Shown in pieces: positions 53,823 to 61,732 of a stretch of 64,000 nucleotides of DNA (position 1 is the stretch's first letter; every line of letters begins with the position of its first letter). The position numbers and the translations under genes were made by a program. Origin of the DNA: Alphaproteobacteria bacterium (GTDB lineage: Bacteria > Pseudomonadota > Alphaproteobacteria > UBA9219). Below the pieces are notes generated by a model that searched no databases, had not been told where the DNA came from, and saw nothing but the letters and a program-made list of their open reading frames with translations. Location: the NCBI GenBank assembly GCA_019233975.1, contig JAFALY010000030.1, forward strand, positions 165,673 through 229,672, read 5' to 3'.

Positions 53823-54998
53823 TTACTTCACGCCGCGCGATAGAAGACGCTTTAAGAGCGTCTTGGCCCGCCCGACCAGCGGCAGCTTGCTGAGCAGACG
53901 GTTCAACGCCTTCAAGATGAAAATAACGCCCTTAACCGGCGACAAAATGCGCCACAAAATGGCATTTCTGTAAAAACGGTTCTCACATTCCAGATAATGC
54001 AACCGCGCCTGCGCGTGGTTGAGCTTTGCCTGAAGAACCTTCGCGTCGCTCAAATCCTGCTTCACCGGTGCCGCAGCGGGGGCCTTTGCCGCACCGCCGG
54101 TTTCGTCAACAAACTGACCATCACGCACAGGCGTTACACCGCCGCGCGCTTGTATATTCGCTTGCGTCAGTTCTTCGGCGCGTGCCGCGAACATGTCCGC
54201 GCCACTGATGCCATGGTCTTCTTCCCAGACCTTTAGACGGTCGATGATATCATATAGGCCGCGCAGAACGGCCGCCAATTGCGGATAATCCCCCGGCACC
54301 TGCACATGGCTGCGTTTCACCCAGAAATCCAGCCGTTCTTTTGCAAAGGCCACCAGATCTTGAGCATGCGGGTCGGCAACATCCGGATGATTGCGATCCT
54401 TGCACGAAGTGTAGCGATTGGTCTTTTCTATCCACGTCCCCACACTGGGATGCGACAGATGTTCCATGGCGACACCGGTTTCCGTATCGATCCAGAAAAC
54501 CTTATCCATATTGGTGCTGAACCCGCCATGGATGACACCCGCAAACGACACCTCACCCTTCCGGAAAAAGCGCGTATGCCGTTCAGGCCAGTAATAGGCA
54601 TTCGGATCAAATATGCCCGCAATGTAATGCTTTAACGGCAGGCCGTACACATTGGCACGGGGTGCCTTCATTTCTTCCTTGATCCAGGCAACCGCTTCGG
54701 GATTCAAAATCTCATCATCATCCAGCATGATAACCCAGTCATGCGTGGCGAATTGTATGGCACGGCTACGCGTGTCATCGGCGGTTGGTGTCCAGGGCAC
54801 CTGTACCAACCGGTCATACAACCCGGCGGCATTGTCACGCGTGGCATCCGTGGATGATTTGTCGACAAGAATGATTTCGTCACAAAACTGCACCGCCTGC
54901 AAAACCGCTGCGATCAGTTTGTCGCGGTTATAGCTGATGACCACCGCCGATATGGGCAGGCAGCCTTCTTTCAAGGGTTGGGTTGCGGCAGATGACAT
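53823..54998 (-). CDS. Glycosyltransferase family 2
   Basis: 391 residues. GT-A domain in the first ~250: ISAVVISYNRDKLIAAVL, the DDD metal motif in VIMLDDDEILNPEA, and HTRFFRKGEV. The rest holds a helical/coiled region and ends in a basic amphipathic stretch (LLSKLPLVGRAKTLLKRLL), perhaps for membrane contact. The ribosome site AGGAG precedes the ATG. It is the first gene after rfbC on the minus strand. Confidence 0.88.
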   Translation of the reverse strand: MSSAATQPLKEGCLPISAVVISYNRDKLIAAVLQAVQFCDEIILVDKSSTDATRDNAAGLYDRLVQVPWTPTADDTRSRAIQFATHDWVIMLDDDEILNPEAVAWIKEEMKAPRANVYGLPLKHYIAGIFDPNAYYWPERHTRFFRKGEVSFAGVIHGGFSTNMDKVFWIDTETGVAMEHLSHPSVGTWIEKTNRYTSCKDRNHPDVADPHAQDLVAFAKERLDFWVKRSHVQVPGDYPQLAAVLRGLYDIIDRLKVWEEDHGISGADMFAARAEELTQANIQARGGVTPVRDGQFVDETGGAAKAPAAAPVKQDLSDAKVLQAKLNHAQARLHYLECENRFYRNAILWRILSPVKGVIFILKALNRLLSKLPLVGRAKTLLKRLLSRGVK

Positions 54999-55018
54999 AG
55001 GCTCTCCTGGAACGGGGC

Positions 55019-55561
55019 TCAGTACACTTCGGCTTCGGCCAGAAGTTTGCCGTTGCGATCCTTGTCGGACAGGATCAGGTTATCGATGGACGGCCATTCA
55101 ATGCCGACCGTGGGGTCGTTCCACAGCAGGGAACGTTCATGCTCGGGGGCGTAGAAGTCTGTGGCCTTGTAGAGGAAATCAACCACGTCCGACAGAACAA
55201 GGAACCCGTGCGCGCAGCCCGGCGGAATCCAGAGCTGGCGATGATTGTCTTCGTTCAGTTCAACCCCCACCCATTGCCCAAAGGTTGGTGATGATTTGCG
55301 CATGTCGACGCTGACGTCGAACACGGCACCGCGCGTCACACGCACCAGCTTACCCTGTGGTCGGCGGATCTGATAATGCATACCACGCAGCACGCCCTTG
55401 ACCGAGCGCGAGTGGTTGTCCTGCACGAAATCCTGCATAATGCCGATGTCATCCCGCAAGGTACGTGCGTTATAGCTTTCGAGGAAAAAACCGCGCGGGT
55501 CACTAAAGACCTTCGGCTCCAGAATATAGACATCGGCAATCTTGGTTTTAATCACATTCAT
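55019..55561 (-). CDS. rfbC: dTDP-4-dehydrorhamnose 3,5-epimerase
   Basis: 180 residues. DPRGFFLESYNA, the catalytic His in RGMHYQIRRPQGKLVRV, and PPGCAHGFLVLSD are the RmlC signature. It turns dTDP-4-keto-6-deoxyglucose to the L-rhamnose form. The start overlaps the stop of rfbB. No rfbA or rfbD lies in the window, so the route to dTDP-L-rhamnose needs genes elsewhere or ends in another 6-deoxysugar. Confidence 0.95.
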   Translation of the reverse strand: MNVIKTKIADVYILEPKVFSDPRGFFLESYNARTLRDDIGIMQDFVQDNHSRSVKGVLRGMHYQIRRPQGKLVRVTRGAVFDVSVDMRKSSPTFGQWVGVELNEDNHRQLWIPPGCAHGFLVLSDVVDFLYKATDFYAPEHERSLLWNDPTVGIEWPSIDNLILSDKDRNGKLLAEAEVY

Positions 55562-56670
55562 GATGTGGCCCTTAATCCTGTTTCATAATTGGTCGCCACC
55601 CATTGGCGATAGGCGCCGCTGGTGACGTTTTCCACCCATGGCTGATGCGCCAGATACCACGCCACCGTTTTGCGAATGCCGGTTGCGAATGTTTCCGCCG
55701 GTTTCCACCCCAGTTCGCGTTCGATCTTATCCGCATTGATAGCATAGCGGCGGTCATGCCCCGGACGGTCTTTGACGAAGTTGATTTGTTCGCGGTAGCT
55801 ACGGCCATCAGCGCGCGGCGAAAGCGTATCCAGAATATCGCAGACCGTATGTACGACATCGATATTCTTCATTTCGTTGTGGCCGCCGACATTATAGGTC
55901 TCACCCAGCCTGCCCGCCTGCAACACGCGGCTTATCGCCGTACAATGGTCCCCCACATACAACCAGTCGCGGACATTCTGCCCGTCACCATAAACCGGCA
56001 ACGGCAGCCCCTTCAACGCGTTGTGGATCATCAGCGGGATCAGCTTCTCAGGAAACTGATAAGGCCCATAGTTGTTTGAACAGTTCGTCGTCAGAACAGG
56101 CAGCCCATAGGTGTGATGATAAGCACGGACCAGATGGTCGGATGCCGCCTTTGACGCGGAATAGGGACTGTTGGGTTGATAGGGCGTTGTTTCCGTAAAG
56201 GCCGGGTCAGTCGGTGACAGGGAACCGTAAACCTCATCCGTTGAGACATGCAGAAAACGGAAGGCGTCACGGCCCGCCGCATCCTGTTTTTCATAATAGC
56301 TGCGTGCAGCTTCCAGCAGATGCTGCGTACCGACAACATTGGTCTGCACAAAATCATCCGGCGCGTGAATGGAGCGGTCAACATGCGACTCTGCGGCAAA
56401 GTTGATAAGCGCAGTCGGCTGATAAGCTGCCAGCAATTCACTCACCAAAGCGCGGTCGCCGATATCTCCTTGCACAAACACATGGCGCGGGTCATTGTCC
56501 AGCGACATCAGGTTCACCCTGTTTCCGGCATAGGTCAGCTTATCAAGACTGATGACGGGCACGTCATTTTGCCGCAGCCAGTCGAGCACGAAATTGGCGC
56601 CAATGAACCCGGCGCTGCCTGTGACCAGGAGGGGGGGCGGCAATGAAGGCGGGAAGGAAGGCAAGGGCAT
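55558..56670 (-). CDS. rfbB: dTDP-glucose 4,6-dehydratase
   Basis: 370 residues. NAD loop LLVTGSAGFIGANFVL, catalytic HVSTDEVYG (Asp, Glu), YSASKAASD (Tyr, Lys) and the RmlB patterns TNCSNNYGPYQFPEKLIPL and DRPGHDRRYAINADKI. It forms dTDP-4-keto-6-deoxyglucose. A Pro-rich leader (about 2-15) precedes the fold, so the true start may be a few codons later. Coupled to rfbC by overlap. Confidence 0.95.
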   Translation of the reverse strand: MPLPSFPPSLPPPLLVTGSAGFIGANFVLDWLRQNDVPVISLDKLTYAGNRVNLMSLDNDPRHVFVQGDIGDRALVSELLAAYQPTALINFAAESHVDRSIHAPDDFVQTNVVGTQHLLEAARSYYEKQDAAGRDAFRFLHVSTDEVYGSLSPTDPAFTETTPYQPNSPYSASKAASDHLVRAYHHTYGLPVLTTNCSNNYGPYQFPEKLIPLMIHNALKGLPLPVYGDGQNVRDWLYVGDHCTAISRVLQAGRLGETYNVGGHNEMKNIDVVHTVCDILDTLSPRADGRSYREQINFVKDRPGHDRRYAINADKIERELGWKPAETFATGIRKTVAWYLAHQPWVENVTSGAYRQWVATNYETGLRATS

Positions 56671-56696
56671 AAAATACAGTCTGTCAGATGGTTTTT

Positions 56697-56763
56697 CCGA
56701 TAGCCGGGAGGATAAAGACTATCGGCAGGCGCAGCAAGGGGTATGCGGCGTCTGCATCCCCTT
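56697..56763. repeat. Two inverted repeats between nrdB and rfbB
   Basis: CCGATAG (56697-56703) pairs with CTATCGG (56719-56725). AAGGGG plus ATGC (56736-56746, one bulged T) pairs with GCATCCCCTT (56754-56763). The second hairpin is followed on the plus strand by TT, so it may stop transcription or protect RNA ends. Both lie in the 115-base gap after nrdB on the minus strand. Confidence 0.6.
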
Positions 56764-56785
56764 TTAACAGGCGCTTTTTATGGCT

Positions 56786-57763
56786 TTAGACCGCGTCATC
56801 CATGGAAAAAGCTTCTTCCCATGTGCCACGGGTCGCAGCGCGGCTGTATTCGGTCGCGCGCGCTTCAAAGAAGTTGGCGTGTTCAACCCCGTTCAGCATT
56901 TCATCCATCCAGGGCAGCGGGTTTTTGGCAACCTTGTAAATCGGCTGCAGCCCCAACTGCGTCAGGCGACGGTCGGCGATATAGCGGATATACGCCTTCA
57001 CATCATCCGCCGACAGGCCTTCCACACCACCGAGTTCGAAGGCAAGGTCGATAAATGCGTCTTCGTGGTCCACGATAGTATCGCAGGCCAGATACAGTTC
57101 ACGCTGGAACGCTTCGGTCCAGATGAACTTGTTTTCTTCGACAAAGGTGCGGAACAGGCGAATGATGGAATGCGTGTGCAGCGTTTCATCGCGCACCGAC
57201 CATGTCACGATCTGCCCCATGCCCTTCATCTTGTTAAAACGCGGGAAGTTCATCAGCATGGCAAATGAAGCGAAAAGCTGCAGCCCTTCGGTAAACCCGC
57301 CAAAGACGGCCAGCGTACGCGCGATTTCAATCGGGCTATCGCAATTAAAGGCCTGCATGTAATCGTACTTATCCTTCATTTCCTTGTAACGCAGGAAGGC
57401 CGAGTATTCGATTTCCGGCATGCCGATCGTATCCAGCAAATGCGAATAAGCGGCAACATGGATGGTTTCCATGTTCGAAAAAGCCGCCAGCATCATCTGG
57501 ATTTCGGTCGGTTGGAATACGCGTGCGTATTTCTTCATGTAGCAGTTGTTGACCTCGACATCCGCCTGCGTGAAGAAGCGGAAAATTTGCGTCAGCAGAT
57601 TGCGTTCGGCCGCCGTCAGTTTCTGGCGCCAGTCGCGCACATCGTCCGCCATCGGCACTTCCTCCGGCAGCCAATGCACCTGTTGCTGTTTCTGCCAGGC
57701 TTCATAAGCCCACGGGTAGCGGAAGGGCTTATAAACGGGGTTCGGCGTTAACAATCCTGACAT
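56786..57763 (-). CDS. nrdB: Ribonucleotide reductase class I, beta subunit
   Basis: 325 residues. Ferritin-like fold with iron ligands in ADVEVNN, NMETIHVAAYSH and the later RDETLHTHSIIRLFRTFVEE pair. The radical tyrosine position appears intact as the Tyr in HVAAYSHLLDTI. It pairs with NrdA. AGAGGA lies 5 bases before the ATG. Two unknown genes lie between nrdA and nrdB, which is unusual since they are often adjacent. Confidence 0.94.
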   Translation of the reverse strand: MSGLLTPNPVYKPFRYPWAYEAWQKQQQVHWLPEEVPMADDVRDWRQKLTAAERNLLTQIFRFFTQADVEVNNCYMKKYARVFQPTEIQMMLAAFSNMETIHVAAYSHLLDTIGMPEIEYSAFLRYKEMKDKYDYMQAFNCDSPIEIARTLAVFGGFTEGLQLFASFAMLMNFPRFNKMKGMGQIVTWSVRDETLHTHSIIRLFRTFVEENKFIWTEAFQRELYLACDTIVDHEDAFIDLAFELGGVEGLSADDVKAYIRYIADRRLTQLGLQPIYKVAKNPLPWMDEMLNGVEHANFFEARATEYSRAATRGTWEEAFSMDDAV

Positions 57764-57821
57764 GACATCCTCTCAAAAGATCGTGGCAATTTACATTCAA
57801 TTACTGTGGTCAACAACGATT

Positions 57822-58616
57822 CTATGCGGCCTGCTCTGCGACTTGCATTTGTGCTTTTTGCTTCCTTAAAAGAAAGGCATAGACAGTACAGTCGTAGATT
57901 GAGTTCACCAGAAAGCCCAGCGATTTCCATACACTTAGCAATACCATGGCGACAGGGCTTCTTTCTGTCGGCATCATAGTCTTCAATACATCTTTCATGG
58001 CCTGCGGGTCAGGGTGCGCCATCACCGCCTTTATCACGGGCAGTACAAACCACCCAAACACCGCAATCATGGGGATGCAGAGGATAAAATTTAAACAGAA
58101 CGCTCCCCAAAAGATCTTACCCCAATCATCCTGGGCTAATTCCCGGCTGGTTTTTAATGGTTGTGGCCGCCTCAGGATGGCCATAGGCGACACTGCTTTA
58201 TAACGTGCATCTGCCCGCATCGAGAAAAATATGCCGATAAAAGGAATAAGGAACCAAAGCATGATAACCAGATCGCATGCCATTATTTTGCGAAACCAGT
58301 ACCACCAATTGCCTAGACTGTATGTCGGAGGATTTTTCTTAACCGCCGTTCGAAGGTAGGCAACTGTCAGAAAATACGAGGGCAAAGAGATCGTCACAAA
58401 ATTAATCACAAGCATAACAAGCATGCCCGGAAATCTTGCAATGGCTGCAGTCGGCGGCTGATCAGGCATTGCACCGGGCGTTACCCAGGCGGTGATCAAA
58501 TCATCAATTAAAACGGCAATTGTCACGAGTGCAAAAGCAGTAGCAATAGTTACGAATGATCCCCTTATTGCCTGTATCGTGCGTTTCAGAAGAGCAGGTT
58601 TTTCCTGATGACCCAC
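57822..58616 (-). CDS. Hypothetical multi-pass membrane protein within the nrd locus
   Basis: 264 residues with about five or six membrane helices (about 22-44, 65-90, 110-132, 168-195, 225-250). No motif is recognised. The start is a GTG with AGGAG about 8 bases upstream. It lies between the small protein gene after nrdA and nrdB, all on the minus strand, so it may share their transcript. Function unknown. Confidence 0.75.
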   Translation of the reverse strand: MGHQEKPALLKRTIQAIRGSFVTIATAFALVTIAVLIDDLITAWVTPGAMPDQPPTAAIARFPGMLVMLVINFVTISLPSYFLTVAYLRTAVKKNPPTYSLGNWWYWFRKIMACDLVIMLWFLIPFIGIFFSMRADARYKAVSPMAILRRPQPLKTSRELAQDDWGKIFWGAFCLNFILCIPMIAVFGWFVLPVIKAVMAHPDPQAMKDVLKTMMPTERSPVAMVLLSVWKSLGFLVNSIYDCTVYAFLLRKQKAQMQVAEQAA

Positions 58617-58660
58617 AGCATTCTCTCCTGAACAGTATAAAAATTTTATCCGAAATTAGA

Positions 58661-58987
58661 TCAAGCCGTGCGTTTCTTGCTGTCGCCCTGCGTGCGCAGA
58701 CGTTCCAGCAATTCGGCGCTCCATGAACGTTCAAGGACAACGGCTTTCTGTTTTTGCAAGGGATGCGTTACCGAAACCTCGCCACCTTCGCCATAATGCG
58801 CGCGAAAATGGCGCAGAGCTTCCAGATCACGGCGAAAATCGGTGGGGACATCTTCGTTGTCGGCAAGGTCGCTCAGCACATCATCGAGTTCGCGCACATT
58901 GCCGAGCAAAATGGCGTCTTCGATTTTTTGCACGAGCTCCGGCGACAAACCGAAGGACGGTGATTTTTTAAAAAAACCAAGCGCCAT
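58661..58987 (-). CDS. Hypothetical small soluble protein after nrdA
   Basis: 108 residues, no membrane segment. It is acidic in the middle (DDVLSDLADNEDVPTDF) and basic at the end (GDSKKRTA). GGAGGGG ribosome site lies before the ATG. It begins 21 bases after nrdA and is likely co-transcribed. No domain is recognised. Confidence 0.75.
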   Translation of the reverse strand: MALGFFKKSPSFGLSPELVQKIEDAILLGNVRELDDVLSDLADNEDVPTDFRRDLEALRHFRAHYGEGGEVSVTHPLQKQKAVVLERSWSAELLERLRTQGDSKKRTA

Positions 58988-59008
58988 ATTCCCCTCCCCC
59001 TTTGGCCG

Positions 59009-60850
59009 TTATTGGCAGGCCAGGCATTCTTCGTATTTGTTTTCCTCGGCCGGCGGGTCGTTCAGGACACGATCCTGCACGGGCGTTTCCGCTTGCGGCG
59101 CGTTCTTGTGCGCGGCATGTGCGGACTCGGCACGCTGGACCGACTTGGAACGACAGTAATACAGGCTCTTCACACCTTTCTTCCAGGCGGTAAAGTGGAT
59201 CATGTGCAGATCACGCTTGTGCACATCCGCCGGCAGGAAGACGTTCAGGCTCTGCGCCTGACAGATATAGGGCGTGCGGTCGGCGGCCAGTTCGATCAGC
59301 CAACGTTGGTCGAGTTCGAACGCCGTCTTGAAGACAAGCCTTTCATGGTCGCTCAGGAAGTCCAGATGCTGCACCGAACCTTCGCGGGTCGTGATGCTGC
59401 TCCAGGTATCGTCGTCGTTGCGGTTGTACTTTTCCAGCACCTGCGCCAGATACTTGTTGCGTACGGCAAAGCTGCCCGACAAGGTCTTGTGCAGATAACT
59501 GTTCGCGGCCATGGGTTCGATCCCGGGGCTGGCGCCACCGCAGATGATCGAGATGGACGCCGTCGGCGCGATTGCGATCTTGTTCGAGAAGCGCTCCATA
59601 ATGCCGTAATCGGCGGCATCCGGACAGGCACCGCGTTCATGCGCCAGCTTGACCGAGGCTTCGTCAGCCTGCGCCTTGACATGGCGGAACATACGCTTGT
59701 TCCAAACCTTGGCCATCACGCTTTCGATCGGCACATTCTGGCTTTGGAAGAAGGAGTGCATGCCCATGACGCCAAGGCCGACCGAGCGTTCACGCGCGGC
59801 CGAATATTTGGCGCGTGACATGCTGTCGGGTGCGCGCTTGATGAAATCTTCCAGAACGTTGTCAAGGAAGCGCAGGCAATCCTCGATAAAGGTCGGATGG
59901 TTTTCCCATTCCAGATATTTTTCGAGGTTAAGCGACGAGAGGCAGCAAACAGCCGTGCGGGTCTGCCCGTCTTTATCCTGACCGGTCGGCAGCGTGATTT
60001 CACTGCAGAGGTTCGACATCTTGACTTGCAGGCCTGCCATTTTGTGATGCTGCGGAATGGAGCGGTTCACATTGTCGATGAACAGCAGATACGGCTCGCC
60101 GGTTTCGACGCGGGCCGTCAGGATGCGGATCCACAAAGCGCGCGCGCTGATGCGGTTGATGACGGCATTGTCCTTCGGGCTCAGCAACGCCCATTCTTCA
60201 TCATGCTCCACCGCGCGCATGAACGCGTCCGGAATAACGATGCCATGGTGCAGGTTCAACGCCTTGCGGTTGGCATCACCGCCGGTCGGGCGACGCATTT
60301 CAACGAATTCTTCGATTTCGGGATGGTTGACCGGCAGATAGCAGGCCGCCGAACCGCGGCGCAGGCTGCCCTGACTGATGGCGAGCGTCAGGCTGTCCTG
60401 CACGCGAATGAAGGGAACAATACCCGACGTCTTGCCGTTGCGGCCAACCGGCTCGCCGATCGAGCGCAGATTGCCCCAATAGGAGCCAATGCCGCCGCCC
60501 AGGGCCGCCAACCACACATTTTCATTCCACAGATTGACAATGCCTTCGAGGCTGTCTGAGCATTCGTTCAGGAAGCACGAGATCGGCAGGCCGCGATTGG
60601 CGCCGCCATTGCTAAGCACAGGAGTCGCCGGCATGAACCACAGCTTGCTGACATAATCATAGAGGCGTTGAGCATGATCAGAATCGTCGGCATAAGTCAT
60701 GGCGACGCGGGCAAACATATCCTGCGGACCTTCACCCGGGAGCAGATAGCGATCTTTTAGCGTTTCGATACCGAAACGGGTAAGCTCGGAATCGCGACTG
60801 CGATCCACAACAACATGCGTACCCCGCTCTACCTGCATCATATCAAACAT
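59009..60850 (-). CDS. nrdA: Ribonucleotide reductase class I, alpha subunit (without ATP cone)
   Basis: 613 residues, shorter than E. coli NrdA (761) because the N-terminal ATP-cone is missing. Visible parts include MPATPVLSNGG, SNLCSEITLPTG and VCCLSSLNLEKYLEW around the active site, and SVGLGVMGMHSFF and IAPTASISIICG. The C-terminal tail EECLACQ has the CxxC pair that reduces the active site. It reduces ribonucleotides to deoxyribonucleotides. Ribosome site AGGGGAACGCGC precedes ATG 60850. Two NrdR boxes lie upstream. Confidence 0.95.
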   Translation of the reverse strand: MFDMMQVERGTHVVVDRSRDSELTRFGIETLKDRYLLPGEGPQDMFARVAMTYADDSDHAQRLYDYVSKLWFMPATPVLSNGGANRGLPISCFLNECSDSLEGIVNLWNENVWLAALGGGIGSYWGNLRSIGEPVGRNGKTSGIVPFIRVQDSLTLAISQGSLRRGSAACYLPVNHPEIEEFVEMRRPTGGDANRKALNLHHGIVIPDAFMRAVEHDEEWALLSPKDNAVINRISARALWIRILTARVETGEPYLLFIDNVNRSIPQHHKMAGLQVKMSNLCSEITLPTGQDKDGQTRTAVCCLSSLNLEKYLEWENHPTFIEDCLRFLDNVLEDFIKRAPDSMSRAKYSAARERSVGLGVMGMHSFFQSQNVPIESVMAKVWNKRMFRHVKAQADEASVKLAHERGACPDAADYGIMERFSNKIAIAPTASISIICGGASPGIEPMAANSYLHKTLSGSFAVRNKYLAQVLEKYNRNDDDTWSSITTREGSVQHLDFLSDHERLVFKTAFELDQRWLIELAADRTPYICQAQSLNVFLPADVHKRDLHMIHFTAWKKGVKSLYYCRSKSVQRAESAHAAHKNAPQAETPVQDRVLNDPPAEENKYEECLACQ

Positions 60851-61419
60851 GCGCGTTCCCCTGGCATTCTCCCTCGTTTCAGACCTATTGCTTCATGCAA
60901 TACATCAAGAAACAAGCGTATTGTACTGTAAATCTTAGACTGGTTCCACTACATATAGCTGCGTAGAACACCAATCATACCATATCTCGTGTGACTGTCA
61001 CCATGTAACCACAGTTTGACAACAGCCCGAAATGAGCCTGATTAACCTTGGCTTGGCCTTGAAAAACAAAGACTTTTATCACCCCTATTATGCGCAATTT
61101 TATTGCTATTTTATTTCCGCGTTCGGAATGATGGCAAAATTGCAGCACACACCCCAGGACATACATCAAACCAGATTCGAGCCCACCCCAAAATCTGGTA
61201 AAATTTTTGGCAAGAAAACCTCCAAATGAGCTCAAATAATTACTTTTCATACGAATAGTGATTGTTTTAATTGACCGCCACATATATTAATGCGACATTC
61301 AGCCTGTGGGTAACCGAACAGATTCTCCCACACATTGCGTGATAAAAAAGCCATTAAGCCATATGTAAAGGTATCAAGACATTAAGACATCACAGTGCAC
61401 CCCCAAGAAGGAGCCCCCG
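60851..61419. other. Long AT-rich intergenic region upstream of nrdA
   Basis: 569 bases. It holds the NrdR boxes at 60946-60992 and the nrdA promoter. Short open frames on both strands (60975-61283 minus, 61032-61229 plus) overlap each other and have no ribosome site. No other RNA or repeat was recognised, apart from an AAGACATT direct repeat near 61376-61390. Confidence 0.6.
60946..60992. promoter_or_regulatory. Pair of NrdR boxes upstream of nrdA
   Basis: Two 16-base sites match the NrdR palindrome ACACTATATATAGTGT: CCACTACATATAGCTG at 60946-60961 (11 of 16) and ATACCATATCTCGTGT at 60977-60992 (12 of 16). Their starts are 31 bases apart, the usual three-turn spacing of paired NrdR boxes. 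They lie about 95-140 bases before the nrdA start. NrdR would repress the operon when dATP is high. Confidence 0.75.
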
Positions 61420-61572
61420 ATGACAGCAGACCTGCTTGCCGAAACACTGAAGAAACCAAATTGTCGTGACTATATCGCCGGTGAAAGCCTTCCCTTCGAA
61501 GATGGCCAGCAAAGCCAAATCAGCGAAGTACTCCGTGAAATTTTTGCAGACATTCTGAGCCATATCGACTGA
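61420..61572 (+). CDS. Small hypothetical protein (50 residues)
   Basis: Opens MTADLLAETLKKPN and ends ADILSHID; acidic, no membrane segment, one Cys. An AAGGAG ribosome site lies 8 bases before the ATG, which is strong support for translation. Codon use looks like the neighbours'. No family is recognised. It stands alone between the nrdA promoter region and the GT-C-like gene. Confidence 0.65.
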   Translation: MTADLLAETLKKPNCRDYIAGESLPFEDGQQSQISEVLREIFADILSHID

Positions 61573-61586
61573 AGGTGACTGAGCTA

Positions 61587-61615
61587 GGCAGCCCCATTGT
61601 ATAGAGTGGGCTGCC
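61587..61615. repeat. Hairpin after the 50-residue gene
   Basis: GGCAGCCC (61587-61594) pairs with GGGCTGCC (61608-61615) around a 13-base loop. No T run follows, so it is not a classical terminator. Confidence 0.55.
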
Positions 61616-61732
61616 GAAGCGTAGCGCTATATGTCTGCGCGGTTTCCTGATCCCCTGCTTTTCTTATCGACACGAACCAGTTTGTCAGGTCTTCTCAGTC
61701 TCTTCCTGTGACTATGGTTCAATGATTCGCAC

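Noticed and set aside
61032..61229. 65-residue open frame on the plus strand upstream of nrdA
   Set aside because: No ribosome site, overlaps an equally weak frame on the other strand and lacks any motif.
60975..61283. 102-residue open frame on the minus strand
   Set aside because: It covers the second NrdR box, has no ribosome site and its composition is unlike coding regions here.
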